Shown: positions 11,479 through 23,500 of the stretch, one piece after another
How the letters are laid out: every line of letters starts with the position of its first letter
Numbering within the stretch: position 1 is the stretch's first letter
DNA from: Saccoglossus kowalevskii
Taxonomy: Eukaryota > Hemichordata > Enteropneusta > Harrimaniidae
Length of the DNA stretch: 49,189 nt
Assembly: GCF_000003605.2 (NCBI RefSeq)
Contig: NW_003109100.1
Location: 289,712 to 338,900 of the forward strand
Direction: 5' to 3'
Program-made: the position numbers and the translations under genes
The notes under the pieces: model-generated
Database searches by the model: none
The model's input: the letters and a program-made list of their open reading frames with translations, nothing else
What the model was told of the DNA's origin: nothing

Positions 11479-12824
11479 GGTTAATTACGACTTTTAGCTC
11501 TGTGCATTTTCATTGTTATAACAGTCGACATAATTGCGATTTTTCTTTTATTGTTCCCTTTGCTTAACAGTAATATATTACATATTTATCGGAGGGAAAA
11601 ACTAGAATCCCCGTTTTCGGGCATCGGTTCGCTGTTGGGCGTGTTCATAAAGAGTCTGGGAGATATACATGTACTGACAGTATACACGTTTCTTTGGAAT
11701 TACTTAGAAAACTTCCTGAAAAAAAACTCCTCTAAATTGTATTGCGGTGAATAAAATCATGTAATTCGTTAGCATTCTTGAACGTTTCTTGATCAATCTT
11801 GTATACGAAATATAATTTAGACGTAGGGAACTGAATAACCTATTATCAAGTAGGCGAATGACCCTGGAACAACCCGTGTAAGTATAAGAATGCCGTTACG
11901 TGATTACGGTCCTTGCAATGCAAACATAGTTACGTAATACGTGATTATAGATATAACAATCAAATTGACTAATTTATAATGGCCGTTACTGGTGGCTATT
12001 GGACCACGATCACTTAAATCTAAGTTCGATTCAAGTTTATATGCTTGATTTCTCCGAAGCGGAAGTAAACCTATTTTTACAGGTATTTTGCCAACGTAAG
12101 CTCAATTTATACAGATGTTCCTTGGTTTTGTGATTGTCAAGTTAATATCTAGCGTCTGTTTTGAAACGATACACAATTCTTCAACTGAGAACAGTAATTA
12201 GTAACTTGATCATTGTTGTTTCTGAAGTTGACCTTTAAGCTTTGGTGTGTAAAGGATTGACACCATTTTAAAATATTGAGTTTTCTTCCAATTTACTATA
12301 ATGTTATAACACTGATCACAGGCCATCGGATTTATACATTTACTTTTTTTTCTTGAGATCTGTCAAATTACTGTGTCAGTCCAAGCTTGTTACTGATATG
12401 TTTATGCAATAACATACCATAGTTTGCCCTCAACAAGGGTGTATGTTTGTTTTTGTAAACTATCCAGTGCCAAGCAGCTCCACAATGTAACTGTCAGCTT
12501 CTGTTTTTTAAGAGCAGTGACATTTTTGTTAGCTTGATAATTTTCATTTATTACAACCTATATATAATAATAATATTGTATATATATATATTTTCACCAA
12601 ATATTTATTGGTGAATGTTACTTTTTTACACAGAAAAAATGCTTAGTAATTCAATTCTCATGAATGTACTTTTTTCAGACTATTCTTGAATACTTTTTTT
12701 TTACTTAGAATTTATTTTAGAAATTGAATCGATAGGAATACATTCATTGCCTGTAATTTTAACAATCAGTGAAAAAATAAAATTGTCTAAATTATAATTA
12801 CAATTTCCATTGAAAATTAGGTAA
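11479..12824. other. intergenic DNA, no gene seen
   Basis: AT-rich, with no supported gene. A TA-rich run near 12565-12590 is followed by a short perfect hairpin (TTCACCAA / TTGGTGAA) at about 12592-12615. Confidence 0.5.
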
Positions 12825-13018
12825 GACTTTCTTAGTCCCCCCTCCTCCTCACCTCTAACTCTAATCCTAAACTTTCCCCTCCGCTGTCCCTCCCCTATTT
12901 TAATTGTATATGTATTCCCATCTTCTGGACACGTATAGTTGTGTGGAGGGGCATGTACAATGACATTGGGGGTGTTAGGGTTTAGGTTAAGGGTGGGAGG
13001 CGTGGCCTTAAGAAAGTC
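12825..13018. repeat. foldback element (MITE-like)
   Basis: A 194-bp inverted structure. GACTTTCTTA at 12825-12834 is matched inverted by TAAGAAAGTC at 13009-13018. Inside, a C-rich left arm with CTCTAACTCTAATCCTAAAC pairs imperfectly with a G-rich right arm holding GTTAGGGTTTAGGTTAAGGG. The arms are strongly strand-biased in C and G, unlike the surrounding DNA. No coding capacity. Confidence 0.6.
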
Positions 13019-13763
13019 GTTCCAAAATTTATAATTACAGTAAATTTGAATAAATACATGTCAACATATTCATTTGACAAAAAAGTTTGAGAGTATTTTA
13101 GTTTATGAATATTACCAAAAAAAAACATTGAAATGATGGCACACCTTAAAGGTATGTTTTGTTGTTTTGCTTCCTAAATGACTTCCTGGTTGGATTCTTT
13201 TGTTTTGCTGTTTGTGTGTGAGTAGGAACAGATACCTGTGCAAGCAGTGACCCATGACCCATATGTTTGATTCAGCAGGTATTCAAGCATGGTTGTATTG
13301 CAGGGTATTTAGAAACGTCCATGTGCCTTTATTTCATTCTCTTTCAACAGATTTTCATGTGTACACAAATCAGATGCTGCTAGGCAATGCTATTTGAAAT
13401 AGAGAGTGTACTGGAGTATAACCCAGTAGCTAGCAACAGTAACATGTAACGGTTGTTGTTTACAAATAATTTATAATTTAAAAAATAAAGACATTCATAA
13501 CATTTGTAACTCAAAATAACAATGGAAAATTGTACAAGTGATCACGACTGTGATGTCACTCGTATTGGCCACCTAATAGTGGATAGTCTAAAGCATCATT
13601 ATCGTCATTATCCACGATGAATCCCCACTCAATGATTCAGTATGTTACATGTTGAGTTCTTGTTCTCATGGTGACATACTTGTCTCCAAATTTATGTACA
13701 AAGAATTTAACCATGCCCATTAATGCAATATAGTTATGTTCATGCATAGCTCCTTGCACAGGC

Positions 13764-14501
13764 CATGGAACTATAAACCCCAGGAAGAACAACCACCTCG
13801 TTTCCGTTGAACTATGATAGTTGCCGCGATGTCGAATGTTTATTTTGACTGTTTATTTCGTCGCATTAAAAAATAAGCCGATTTACGCAAATGAATGTTT
13901 ATCTCCGACTATCGGTCATTTTCAGAGTCAATCGGGCGACTTCGGGAGATCACGTGATCGAGTTTTTTCGGTTATAGCATAAAAAAACAATGGCTCGAAG
14001 ACAAAAACACTGATAAATGAGCGACATTCAACACGAAAAAAAACACATTGCCACTTCTGGCGATCGAAGGGAAACGCGGAATAAATAGGGATATCTCGAC
14101 AACAAACAGCATACCAAACCCCATGTTTCGCAAACTTTCGCAACCTTATTTTTTCGAGGGTTGAAAAAAACAAGAAGTAATCTAAAAACGACATTGAAAA
14201 TTATGAAAACTCGCTAAAACTCCGACCCGTTGCATGATTTCCGGTACACTGAAGGTCACCCTGCAGACCGACTTGTTTGCGCATACGTAGTGAACGAAAT
14301 ATTTTACTGCGCAGATATGACATTTTTTTTCCACGTTTTCCGTTTCCAGCAAAGCGGTTGATACGGGGCGTATCGGCATCAACTAACATGGAGTATGACT
14401 AATGTTGTGGAAACAAAAGCGAAAGCACTGTAAGATAAACTAAGACAAAGGTTTTTTTAATCCTCTTAGTTTCGTTGTTCTTCCTGGGGTTTATAGTTCC
14501 A
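13764..14501. mobile_element. 738-bp non-autonomous DNA transposon with ~30-bp TIRs
   Basis: CATGGAACTATAAACCCC at 13764 continues for 30 bp in all and is matched perfectly in inverted orientation by 14474-14503. The flanks repeat TGCACAGGC (13755-13763 and 14502-14510). Because TG can belong to either the TIR or the flank, the target duplication is 7 to 9 bp, which fits hAT-like (8 bp) or Mutator-like (9 bp) elements. No transposase frame: the minus-strand frames inside (13928-14389) match no family. Best read as a MITE-class element mobilised in trans. Confidence 0.75.
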
Positions 14502-14510
14502 TGCACAGGC

Positions 14511-16399
14511 TAAGAGGTCTAAAACTTTCGTCCATGCTATGAAAACATGCACGAACACTTAGTACTGACTATGTAACAGTAAGTGTGAGCTAAATCTGTT
14601 TTTAGGACCCATTCATAATCCTTAGCTGATGATGAGCTAACGTAGTGTGCGTGAACACTTAGCTCGGGCTAAGTGCCCAAAATTCAATTGTATTCAATGT
14701 TCATTTGGAAGATTTACTATTATATTTATAACTATTCATTTCGGTATACTATGTGACAATCAATGCGAGCATATCCAGACATATTTTTCTTGAGAATAAA
14801 TCGACTGATGATGACACACTGTATTACTTTTCGTTTACTCTGCAATCTGCACTTTCTGAATTTGCAATGTTAATGTTTTCAACCATAGAACTGACATGTT
14901 AACTTTCAAGCTTACTGAGTATGCATGCTTAAAAGGCCTGTTATACCCTATAGTGTGTAAACGCAATTGGGTATAGCTGATACACAAATATGAGATTAAC
15001 TTAAATCTTAGCCCATACTTGGTGTAGTCTAAACATGACTAATACAAGTGTCAGCCAGTTTTAATTGAATTTGAAAACTAATTAACTGAAGACTGTCAGA
15101 GTACAAACAATTAATGTCAACATTTTATTTATGTTTTTTTTTTGTTTTTTTTGCTGGTTTGTACAAAGACACAAGGAAACAGGGGGACATGCAACATTAT
15201 TTTCTCAGTTTGTTCTTCAGCTCTAAATTTAATAGCAATCTTGGTAGTACAGGAGGAATTTCAGCTTGTGGTGTTAACTTACTTGGTTTTGAGTGAGGGA
15301 TACGGAGACCCTATGGATAGAAACTTTCACACAAGACAGTGATTACACTACATATATACAAGTCTGGTACACCCCGCAACACATGAGCTGTAAATCATAT
15401 CATAGCAGGTTCCAAAGGAATTTGATACATGATGTTTAGGAAGAACTGGCCTTAAAATTGGAGACGAGTCTTGTGGGACTTTTTCTTAGTGACTGTGATT
15501 ACGCATATAAAGGAAAAGATAATAGTGGCATTCATGTTAGAGATCTTGGCACGTGACTCGGGACATAGTCTGCATATGCCGAAATGTGTGGGTGTGTGTG
15601 AACGATAGAAACCTGTTCGGCACATGCTGTAAAAAACGTTCTCTTCCCCGGTAGATGCCTTGGACCGAAACTCTACATGTTACAAGATTTGCTGCCTGAA
15701 CGCCCTCTGCGGTAAATTTATAAGAAGATGTACTGATTCATACTAGTACGACATGATGATGCAGGTGTAGCTATAATTGCTGTATGCAACTATATAGCAA
15801 TTGTTATTAACAACATATGCTCGTCTTTTTCCATTTTTGGATCAAATGAGGCCGCGATTTCGGCACAAGCAGAGTTGCCGGACTAATGTCAACGCAACTG
15901 CTGTAATCTTGCTGCAAACACTAAGAAATAAAAATTTCGGCATGTGCCAAATCCCATAACATGTAAATAGCAAATATGATCTCTCTATTCTACGAATTTC
16001 AAATTTACACATTATATAATAAACAGTAAAATGAGAATGCAATTTTAAATGTAAATATTGTTCTAACTGAAGTAAGACTGTTAAATACCGTCATTATTCA
16101 GTAAAGCTATGAAGTTCCACAATTTTGGAATAATGAAATTCTAACGTGTTTCCTTGTCATATTAATAAGGCAACGTTTTATTTATGGATTACTTCATGTT
16201 GGCAAGTCAAAAATAGAAATTTCAGAGATTGTTGTAGAGAATTATGTACCAGTAGATGTGTTAAAATAATATTTTGGTGGCCAGGCTCTGTATATTGTAT
16301 CACCTGCTGGTGTGAATGAATCTGTACATTCATACTGCAACTATTCATGTAGAGGTGAGTACACAGGTGCTGATAATACTGGTAGCATTGTGTTGTCAC
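14511..16399. other. intergenic DNA with short palindromic repeat
   Basis: No gene supported. A perfect hairpin CACTTAGC-TCGG-GCTAAGTG lies at about 14656-14675 within a longer motif (GTGCGTGAACACTTAG...) that recurs near 29165-29190; part of it also occurs near 14550. A CTCF-like core in reverse orientation (CGCCCTCTGCGG) is at 15701-15712. Confidence 0.5.
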
Positions 16400-16844
16400 T
16401 TAGGGAAGAGTAGGAAATCAAACGGGCGGTGCACCGCGGTCATTACCGCGGTGTACCGCAGAACGCCGGGGGGAGCCGCGGACTGCTTATAATTAGAGGC
16501 CTCTACCGCTGTACCGGTCACAACCGCGGTCCTCGGTAATGTGTGAAATACGTACTTAACAGTTTCTTTGCTATTCCACGAGTCATTGTTTTAAAATACG
16601 ATGCTGTAAATGAATACGATATGTGCGCTTGTTTAGTATTTAGTACATGTATTTAGCGTCAATTTCCAAAGTGATGCGATACAATTTTTCATGGTACATG
16701 TAGGTATACCTTTATTACACTGGAATAAAGTCTACAATTGAAAAGAGGACGATTTACAAAGTTTCAGCGTATCCAAGCCGTATCCTGGTTCTTGATTGAT
16801 TTGGCAGTATCATGTTCACCATTTGTGTCACACTCCAGAAAAAA

Positions 16845-17102
16845 NNNNNNNNNNNNNNNNNNNNNNNNNNNNNNNNNNNNNNNNNNNNNNNNNNNNNNNN
16901 NNNNNNNNNNNNNNNNNNNNNNNNNNNNNNNNNNNNNNNNNNNNNNNNNNNNNNNNNNNNNNNNNNNNNNNNNNNNNNNNNNNNNNNNNNNNNNNNNNNN
17001 NNNNNNNNNNNNNNNNNNNNNNNNNNNNNNNNNNNNNNNNNNNNNNNNNNNNNNNNNNNNNNNNNNNNNNNNNNNNNNNNNNNNNNNNNNNNNNNNNNNN
17101 NN
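16845..17102. other. assembly gap (258 N)
   Basis: Run of N inside the Harbinger-like element, flanked by A-runs on both sides. Any open frames drawn across it are meaningless. Confidence 1.
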
Positions 17103-17770
17103 AAAAAATGGCTAGCAAATGAGAAACTGGCGAACTAATCAAAACAGGTCAGGCTGTCTGCATTGCACTGACAATGACATGATTATTTTCTGTTTCGTTT
17201 CATAAATCTTGCCTTGCGCATGTATTCTTGGTTGACAGAATCTTCTTTAAACAAAAGACGTTATTTTTCTGTTACATGTTTGTGTTCCATGGTACTCGTG
17301 AGTGTGAAAGGCATTTTGAATGAATAATTGACTTTATGATACCGTACGATAACGCTAGCTGGCTCGATTAGAATTTCATTGTGTGTGAACCGCTGAGGTC
17401 ATTGCCCGTTACTGTGCCAACCGCACGTAGTTCAAAAGCAGCTGACATTGTTTTTTTTGTTTTGTTTTCACTCAAAATGTAAGCGATCGAATACTCTGCG
17501 TTCAAAGTACACTGCCCCGAGTTTGAAATTACAGTAAATTGTAACGCATGGATCATTTTATTTACATGAAATTTAGTTTATTTCAAAATGATATAGATGT
17601 CAAACCATAACTATTATTATTTGAAATGTTGTTTCTTGACTTGACTTTTCTGGCTTTAATGTTTTGTGTGTGCGTGTTTGTTTACAATATCATTTTTAAC
17701 AACAGTTATTCAGTGGCCCCGTCTCTGAGGAAGTAAGTCGCGGTTTGGACTAAGTCGTGTAGTTGTAGTT

Positions 17771-18355
17771 TAATTATACGAAAGCAACGCAATTTCAAGT
17801 CGACAATGTTGAAATATTCACAACCCGTACGTAAACAACGGAAAATAAGTTTGCGTAATTAATACAAAGGCAACCCATTATCAAGTCGGCAAAGTTTAAA
17901 TATTCACAGCCAGTACGTAGACAACGGAAAATAAGTTTGCGTAATTATTGCAAAGGCAACGCATTATCAAGTCGGCAAAGTTGAAATATTCACAGCCAGT
18001 ACGTAAACAATGAAAAACAAGTTTGCGCAATTATTACGAAGCCAACGCTTTATCAAGTCGGCAAAGTTGAAATATTCACAGCCAGTACGTAAACAACGGA
18101 AAATAAATTTGCGTAATTATTACAAAGGCAACGCATTATCAAGTCGGCAACGTTGAAATATTCACAGCCAGTACGTATACAATGGAAAATAAGTTTGCGT
18201 AATTATTACGAAGGCAACGCATTATCACGTCGGCAATGGTGAAATATTCACAGCCAGTACGTAAATAATGGAAAATAAGTTTGCTTAATTATTACGAAGG
18301 CAACGCATTATCACGTCGGCAATGGTGAAATATTCACAACCAGAACGGTAACAAT
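17771..18355. repeat. 86-bp tandem satellite array, ~7 copies
   Basis: The anchor GAAATATTCACA (one variant copy) occurs at 17811, 17897, 17983, 18069, 18155, 18241 and 18327, exactly 86 bp apart every time. Copies differ by point changes, with no length change between anchors. Each unit holds a near-palindrome around CGTAATTATTACG and the blocks GGCAACGCATTATCA and AGCCAGTACGTAAACAA. A degenerate, shortened copy follows the array to about 18400. The array is wholly inside the Harbinger-like element. Confidence 0.95.
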
Positions 18356-19127
18356 TTTTACGTAGGCAACGCAGAGCCAGTAAAAATTTGCGTAATGGGA
18401 TGTGTATAATAACAAGGTCAAGGCGGAGCGTGAATGGTCACCAAGGTAACAACCCACTTGTTCAGCGCGTGACTTGGGGTTAAACTTGGGCCAAGGTTTT
18501 TAGTCAGATTAGTCAGTTTCGCCAAGAAGTGCGCTATTTTTTTCGCTGATCACCCAGTTGTTGTAGTATATATTGTAGCACCAAGTGTGTGACACTCCCT
18601 CTTCGACTTCGGCTTGCTTTTCCTACTTAGTGCATGGTCTCGAGGTAACGTAAACTGCGGCCTCTCATCGCCCGATTATATTGGTATACGCAAAACATTA
18701 ATCTTTTAAAATAAATCCTGAGACCATACATGATGTAAATTCAAAATAATGTGATATTATTTTACATTATGTGGGGTCTACATTATTCTGGGTTGCTTTG
18801 CGATGTTATACCAAGACTCGTGAAAATAAAATAGTGTTCTTCTGCGAACTAATAGAGACGATTTTTCCAATCTTCTGGTACCACTCAGTTTTTATTATTT
18901 GAACTTGGCGGCAAGTAACCTTTAGTTTCCCAGTCTATTGTGTCCATTCATAGTCTTAACAATAGGGTGTAAATTGCCCTGCGAGCCTACCGCACACGAC
19001 CGTGGTAAACCGGGCTCATGGAATATATGCATAAATTTGCATAAAATGCGGTCGACCGGCGAGCACCCACCACCACCGCGGTAATGACCGCGGTTAACCG
19101 CGAGTTTGATTTCCTACTCTTCCCTTA

Positions 19128-20508
19128 CATATATGAGACCAGAGAACTGGTGTAAACCCCTTTTTCCATTTGAATGCCTGAGCCAGGCTGCTAATTTGCA
19201 TAATACAATATTATCAGCATATTCATTTTTTAACAATAGAAATAATTGACATATAACAAAAAAAAATGTTTTTTTTTAAGGTTTAAGGTTCAGCCATCAA
19301 GTATTGTAAAACCACAAAGAAAACTGCTCTCCTCTCCTTCCAATTTCCGCCTGTACTTTGATGTACAACATAAAATAATGTAATTTTAACAATCTTAGCA
19401 CTTGGTTTTCTATTGGACAAAGTTTAATGAAATTAGTTTGTGTGTCAGTGGGCAGCCATTACCTCTGTTCCTCGCCCTAAAAGTACAATGCATTATGGGT
19501 AGACGAGCAAAGGTCATCAAAGGTCACAACATATACAATACAGAATACTACATATACTGTCTGAATCTACTGTTTGAAAACAATTGGCAAAATCTTGATA
19601 CAAAGCAATTTCCGCCATGATGTTTTTCAGCATGATTTGACCTGACACAACGTCCTCTGACCTAATAGGTCATTGACCAATCAAAATGCTGTGTCATACT
19701 TACGAAATTTGACAATGTCATTTTTTTTTAACTCAATGCAGAGCACTACCACAATGTTAAAATACTATTTGTTAGCACTAATTTCAACAAAAAAACAGCA
19801 ATTGTTCCTGAAATTTTTTTGAAAGGTATTTAACAACTATGAAGAATAGTTTACCTGTTCACATCCATTCATAATAGTCTCAAAGAACACTGATTATTCA
19901 AAACTGTGAAACGATGTTTAAGGATCAGGTTTCACTACTTCACTGTCACATTTTTGGCGTTTTGAAAGCTACTACTCAAAAAGATGTGGATTACTTCAGT
20001 ATTCCAGCATTGGGTATATGGTAAAAGATTGTGAACGGTGTTGCTTTATTCGCCATACCCTGTGAAAGTAGCAAGTTTTCTCATAAATGCATGGACCAAA
20101 AAGCTCTTGTCAAGGCCACCATACATTAAAAAAAAAAGGAACTACCACGCTAATGACTATTTTTATGCAGTGGAACACACTTTTTAATAAATGTTAACCC
20201 ATTGTTGATGTCCTGTAAAACCAAGGATGCCCTTAACTCGTTATATGTGTAAAAATATAGGGGTGGGTTTATGGAAGGACTTACAGTATACTTGTATTGT
20301 ACAAATCTAGCGCAACCCTAAGGCAGCCCTAGGCTCCTGTTGTAAGTACCTGTGTGAAATTATAGCCGCTTACAGTAGATGATACTGAAAGCCCTTTTCC
20401 CTGTGCTTTATATTAATGTTCAATAAGATTTATACATTTTAGTGAGATCCAAAATGTGACCTTGCATATACCTCTTTGAAATTGTGCTATTTCCATTCTT
20501 TATTTCAG
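19128..20508. other. upstream DNA / probable 5' intron of the Rho GDI gene
   Basis: No coding exon is supported. The stretch ends in a good acceptor (polypyrimidine then TTTATTTCAG at 20508), so it is probably the distal part of an intron in the Rho GDI 5' UTR. Confidence 0.5.
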
Positions 20509-20529
20509 TCTCATTAGAATTACGAAACT

Positions 20530-23500
20530 ATGGCTTCAGATCCACAGGAGATATCACCACATGCTGAGGAAGAGATTGAAGAAACGCCAGGCTACAAACC
20601 GCCGGCTGAGAAGTCATTGGCTGAAATTCAACAACTAGACGACGAAGATGAAAGCTTAAAAAAGTACAAAGAAACACTTCTAGGTACCAATTTAGCGACA
20701 GGTCAGTATTAAGTTTCTATCATTGTAAATTCTTAGTGCTGTTTTTCATTAGCAATTTGTTTACAATCTTCATTAGTCCCCGTTTCAGGCAAAATTCTTC
20801 TTTCCAGTTTCCATCTGTGAGATCTCTAACATTTTCTCAGAAATTCTGCAGCAGATATCGATGAAACTTGGCAGGTTGATGAACAAGTCTCTGCCAAATA
20901 TTTTTTTCCCAGATTTGAAAATTCTAACTGGGTCTTTTTCATGATTTTCATCCAAAACTACCTCTCCCTACACCACTGAGAACACAACTGAGCATGCTCG
21001 GAATAAATAATTAGCTTAGATTGTAATGCTAGGGTTTTTAGTGATGTCATGACCTGGTCATGAACTTGATCTGAATCAGTGACAGATGGGTAGAGGGGTG
21101 TCAGTGCTACATTTTGATGGGAATTATAGTGGTGATACTGAAACAAACCCAGGTCCTGGTAATATACAAAAACCTTGTTATCAAAGGTATATCAAGGTTT
21201 ACTCAGATTTATGAATGCAGTTTGTTCAGCATGTATGAGGCATAGTTTGGTTGCACTTGTGTACTCTGAGATTTTAGACCCGGTCAGTGAAAGTTTTCAG
21301 TTATCAGATTGAGGGAAATCTCTTTATGATGAGTTGTACCCACATAGGATACATATTAATTCAATTGTTAGATGTTCATGTATTATAATTAAATGATGGG
21401 GACTGTGACATTCATGTCTTGTTTTCACTTAGTGAAGGACAAAATATGTGCTGATTGGGTCAAAAGTGATATTATTAACATGTTTGTGAACAAATTATTT
21501 ATTATTATTCCTTCCATTGTGTTTTTAATAGGCATAGATGATCCTCGAAAGGTTATTGTTGAAAAGATGTGCCTTGTAGTGGAAGGTCGACCAGATGTAG
21601 AGCTTGCTTTAACAGGTGATGCACTCACATGATTTATCAACAAAGTTGTATTATATTATACTAGCAATTCAATTGCCCGAATTGTTCTGTTCCGGGCAAG
21701 GGTGTTTTTAATTATGCAAGCTGCTTTTGCTCACTTGCAAACACTCAATGCAAAACGATATCTGCAGTGTTTCTAAAATGCAAGCTATGTGTTTTTGAAG
21801 CAAGAGCTGATCTGCATCCTTTGATCTAATGGGATGTTAACCAATCAGAATGCTATGTGGTGCAGCGACATTGGCGAACACAACACAAATATCAAGTACA
21901 AATTGTGGCCTTGAATATAGTGAAAAACAAACAAATTAGTCATTTTTGGATGGTAATCTGTATTCACCATTTTTCACAGTGGTAGCAGCTCATTGTAAAA
22001 ATAAAATTAACTTTATTCATGCCAGACACAATGAGCATTGTATTCTTGAATAGGTGTCGGTGACTTAGGTGTCAAAAAAGATACTCTAAAACTTGATACC
22101 TTGAATATTCGGATGATAGTTTACTGATAAGTAATTCATTTTATCTTTTCCCGTAATAGGAGACTTGTCAGTTTTAAAATCTTCTCCCTTTGTCATCAAA
22201 GAAGGCACAGAATATAGGATAAAGATTTTATTCAGAGTAAGTATCAAAATAATTCATGATGGTTCACCCCACATTCTGCAGTTATTTAAAAAAAAAAATG
22301 CTCTTAGTTCCGCTTTATTACCGGTACTATCATTTTCAGCACTAAGCTTTTAAGGGTTATTTTTCCCGGAATGCATTTCAGGATGGACTGGGGTACATGT
22401 ACTATCCTTGTGCTTGGGCAGAATTGGTTTGTTTCCACTATACTAGAGTTCATCAAATTACCAATATGGCTGCCTTTGCAAACAAACGTATTTTTAGGTT
22501 GTATCTGTTATCTCAAACCCAGACTTTTTGGTGCAGCGTGAGCTATTTATAGTTTTAAGGTTGTAAATTCGCTCAGAGACAGAAAAGATAATGCAACATG
22601 ATCATTGTAATGATATTTTACTTAGCATTTTGAAGTGTCAGTTTAACACTTCAAAAAATGCCATGATTATGGGATTCGCTTTGGCTACAAAAACAGATTT
22701 TCATTTTAAAATGATTTTTCCAGCCTCAATTTTGTCATGGCTGCAGCAAAAATGAAATTAATCATCAGTCATACATTTTTATTTTTTGGTATCTAAATGC
22801 AAGTCTTTCATTTTGCCATGGTCAGTAATAAAAAAGACCCAAAAAAACAAAAACATGCACTGTATGCTTGTAATGTTTATAACTGATTGAGTTTGGCCGC
22901 TACTAAACAATCAACTGTAGCTGGTCATGTATTTTCCATCTTGAATTGGTTGCAGAATATTTGCTTTATTTGGACCACATATTTTTAGGGTCAAGATATG
23001 CACATTTTTGGTTTGTGTGTTTTTCTTTTGGAGATGTACTTACAATAGAACATATATACTATGCTGAAGTTCTACAACACAGTGGCAGTGACTTTCTGGA
23101 AAAATTGACGAATACCATGAAATCATGAAATTGTGGAAATTTCTGGCAGTGAAAATTTAATGGTTTACAGTCATGTATCCATCATGTAGCATTTCATTTT
23201 CTGTGATGTTTGGCCAATAATGCAATTATTAAATGACCTTTCACCCATGACCCATGACCATATAGTAATGCCACATTATACTTGCTAATTTTTTTGCACG
23301 TTCCTTGTTCAATAGATTCAGCATGAAATCGTATGTGGTTTAAAGTATCATCAGTTAACGTACAGGAAAGGAATACGAGGTAAGACTAATTTCTCAGGGG
23401 AAGTTGTTATTTAGAAACAAAAAAACTAGATTTCCCAATGACATTTTTGGTATGTGTTTTGAAGGTACATGAATTCTGTACATAAATAAATGTACAGGTA

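Larger units (their letters stand above)
16403..19124. mobile_element. Harbinger-like non-autonomous DNA transposon, 2.7 kb
   Basis: The ends form 51-bp terminal inverted repeats (16403-16453 and 19074-19124). The outer 21 bp begin GGGAAGAGTAGGAAATC and are identical; then come 9 bp with 5 matches and another identical 21 bp containing ACCGCGGT-CATT-ACCGCGGT. TTA flanks both ends (16400-16402 and 19125-19127). A 3-bp TTA/TAA duplication and TIRs starting GGG are typical of the PIF/Harbinger superfamily. The sub-terminal DNA is GC-rich with several ACCGCGGT palindromes, while the interior is AT-rich. No transposase or Myb-like frame is seen, but 258 bp are unresolved (N). An 86-bp tandem array sits inside. 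Superfamily assignment is inference from TSD and TIR only. Confidence 0.85.

Noticed and set aside
16738-17142. Open frames on both strands around 16.8-17.1 kb
   Set aside because: They run through the assembly gap and consist mostly of unknown residues.
17771-18355. 86-bp array as a CRISPR-like array
   Set aside because: Units are continuous with no unique spacers, the genome is animal, and the array lies in a DNA transposon.
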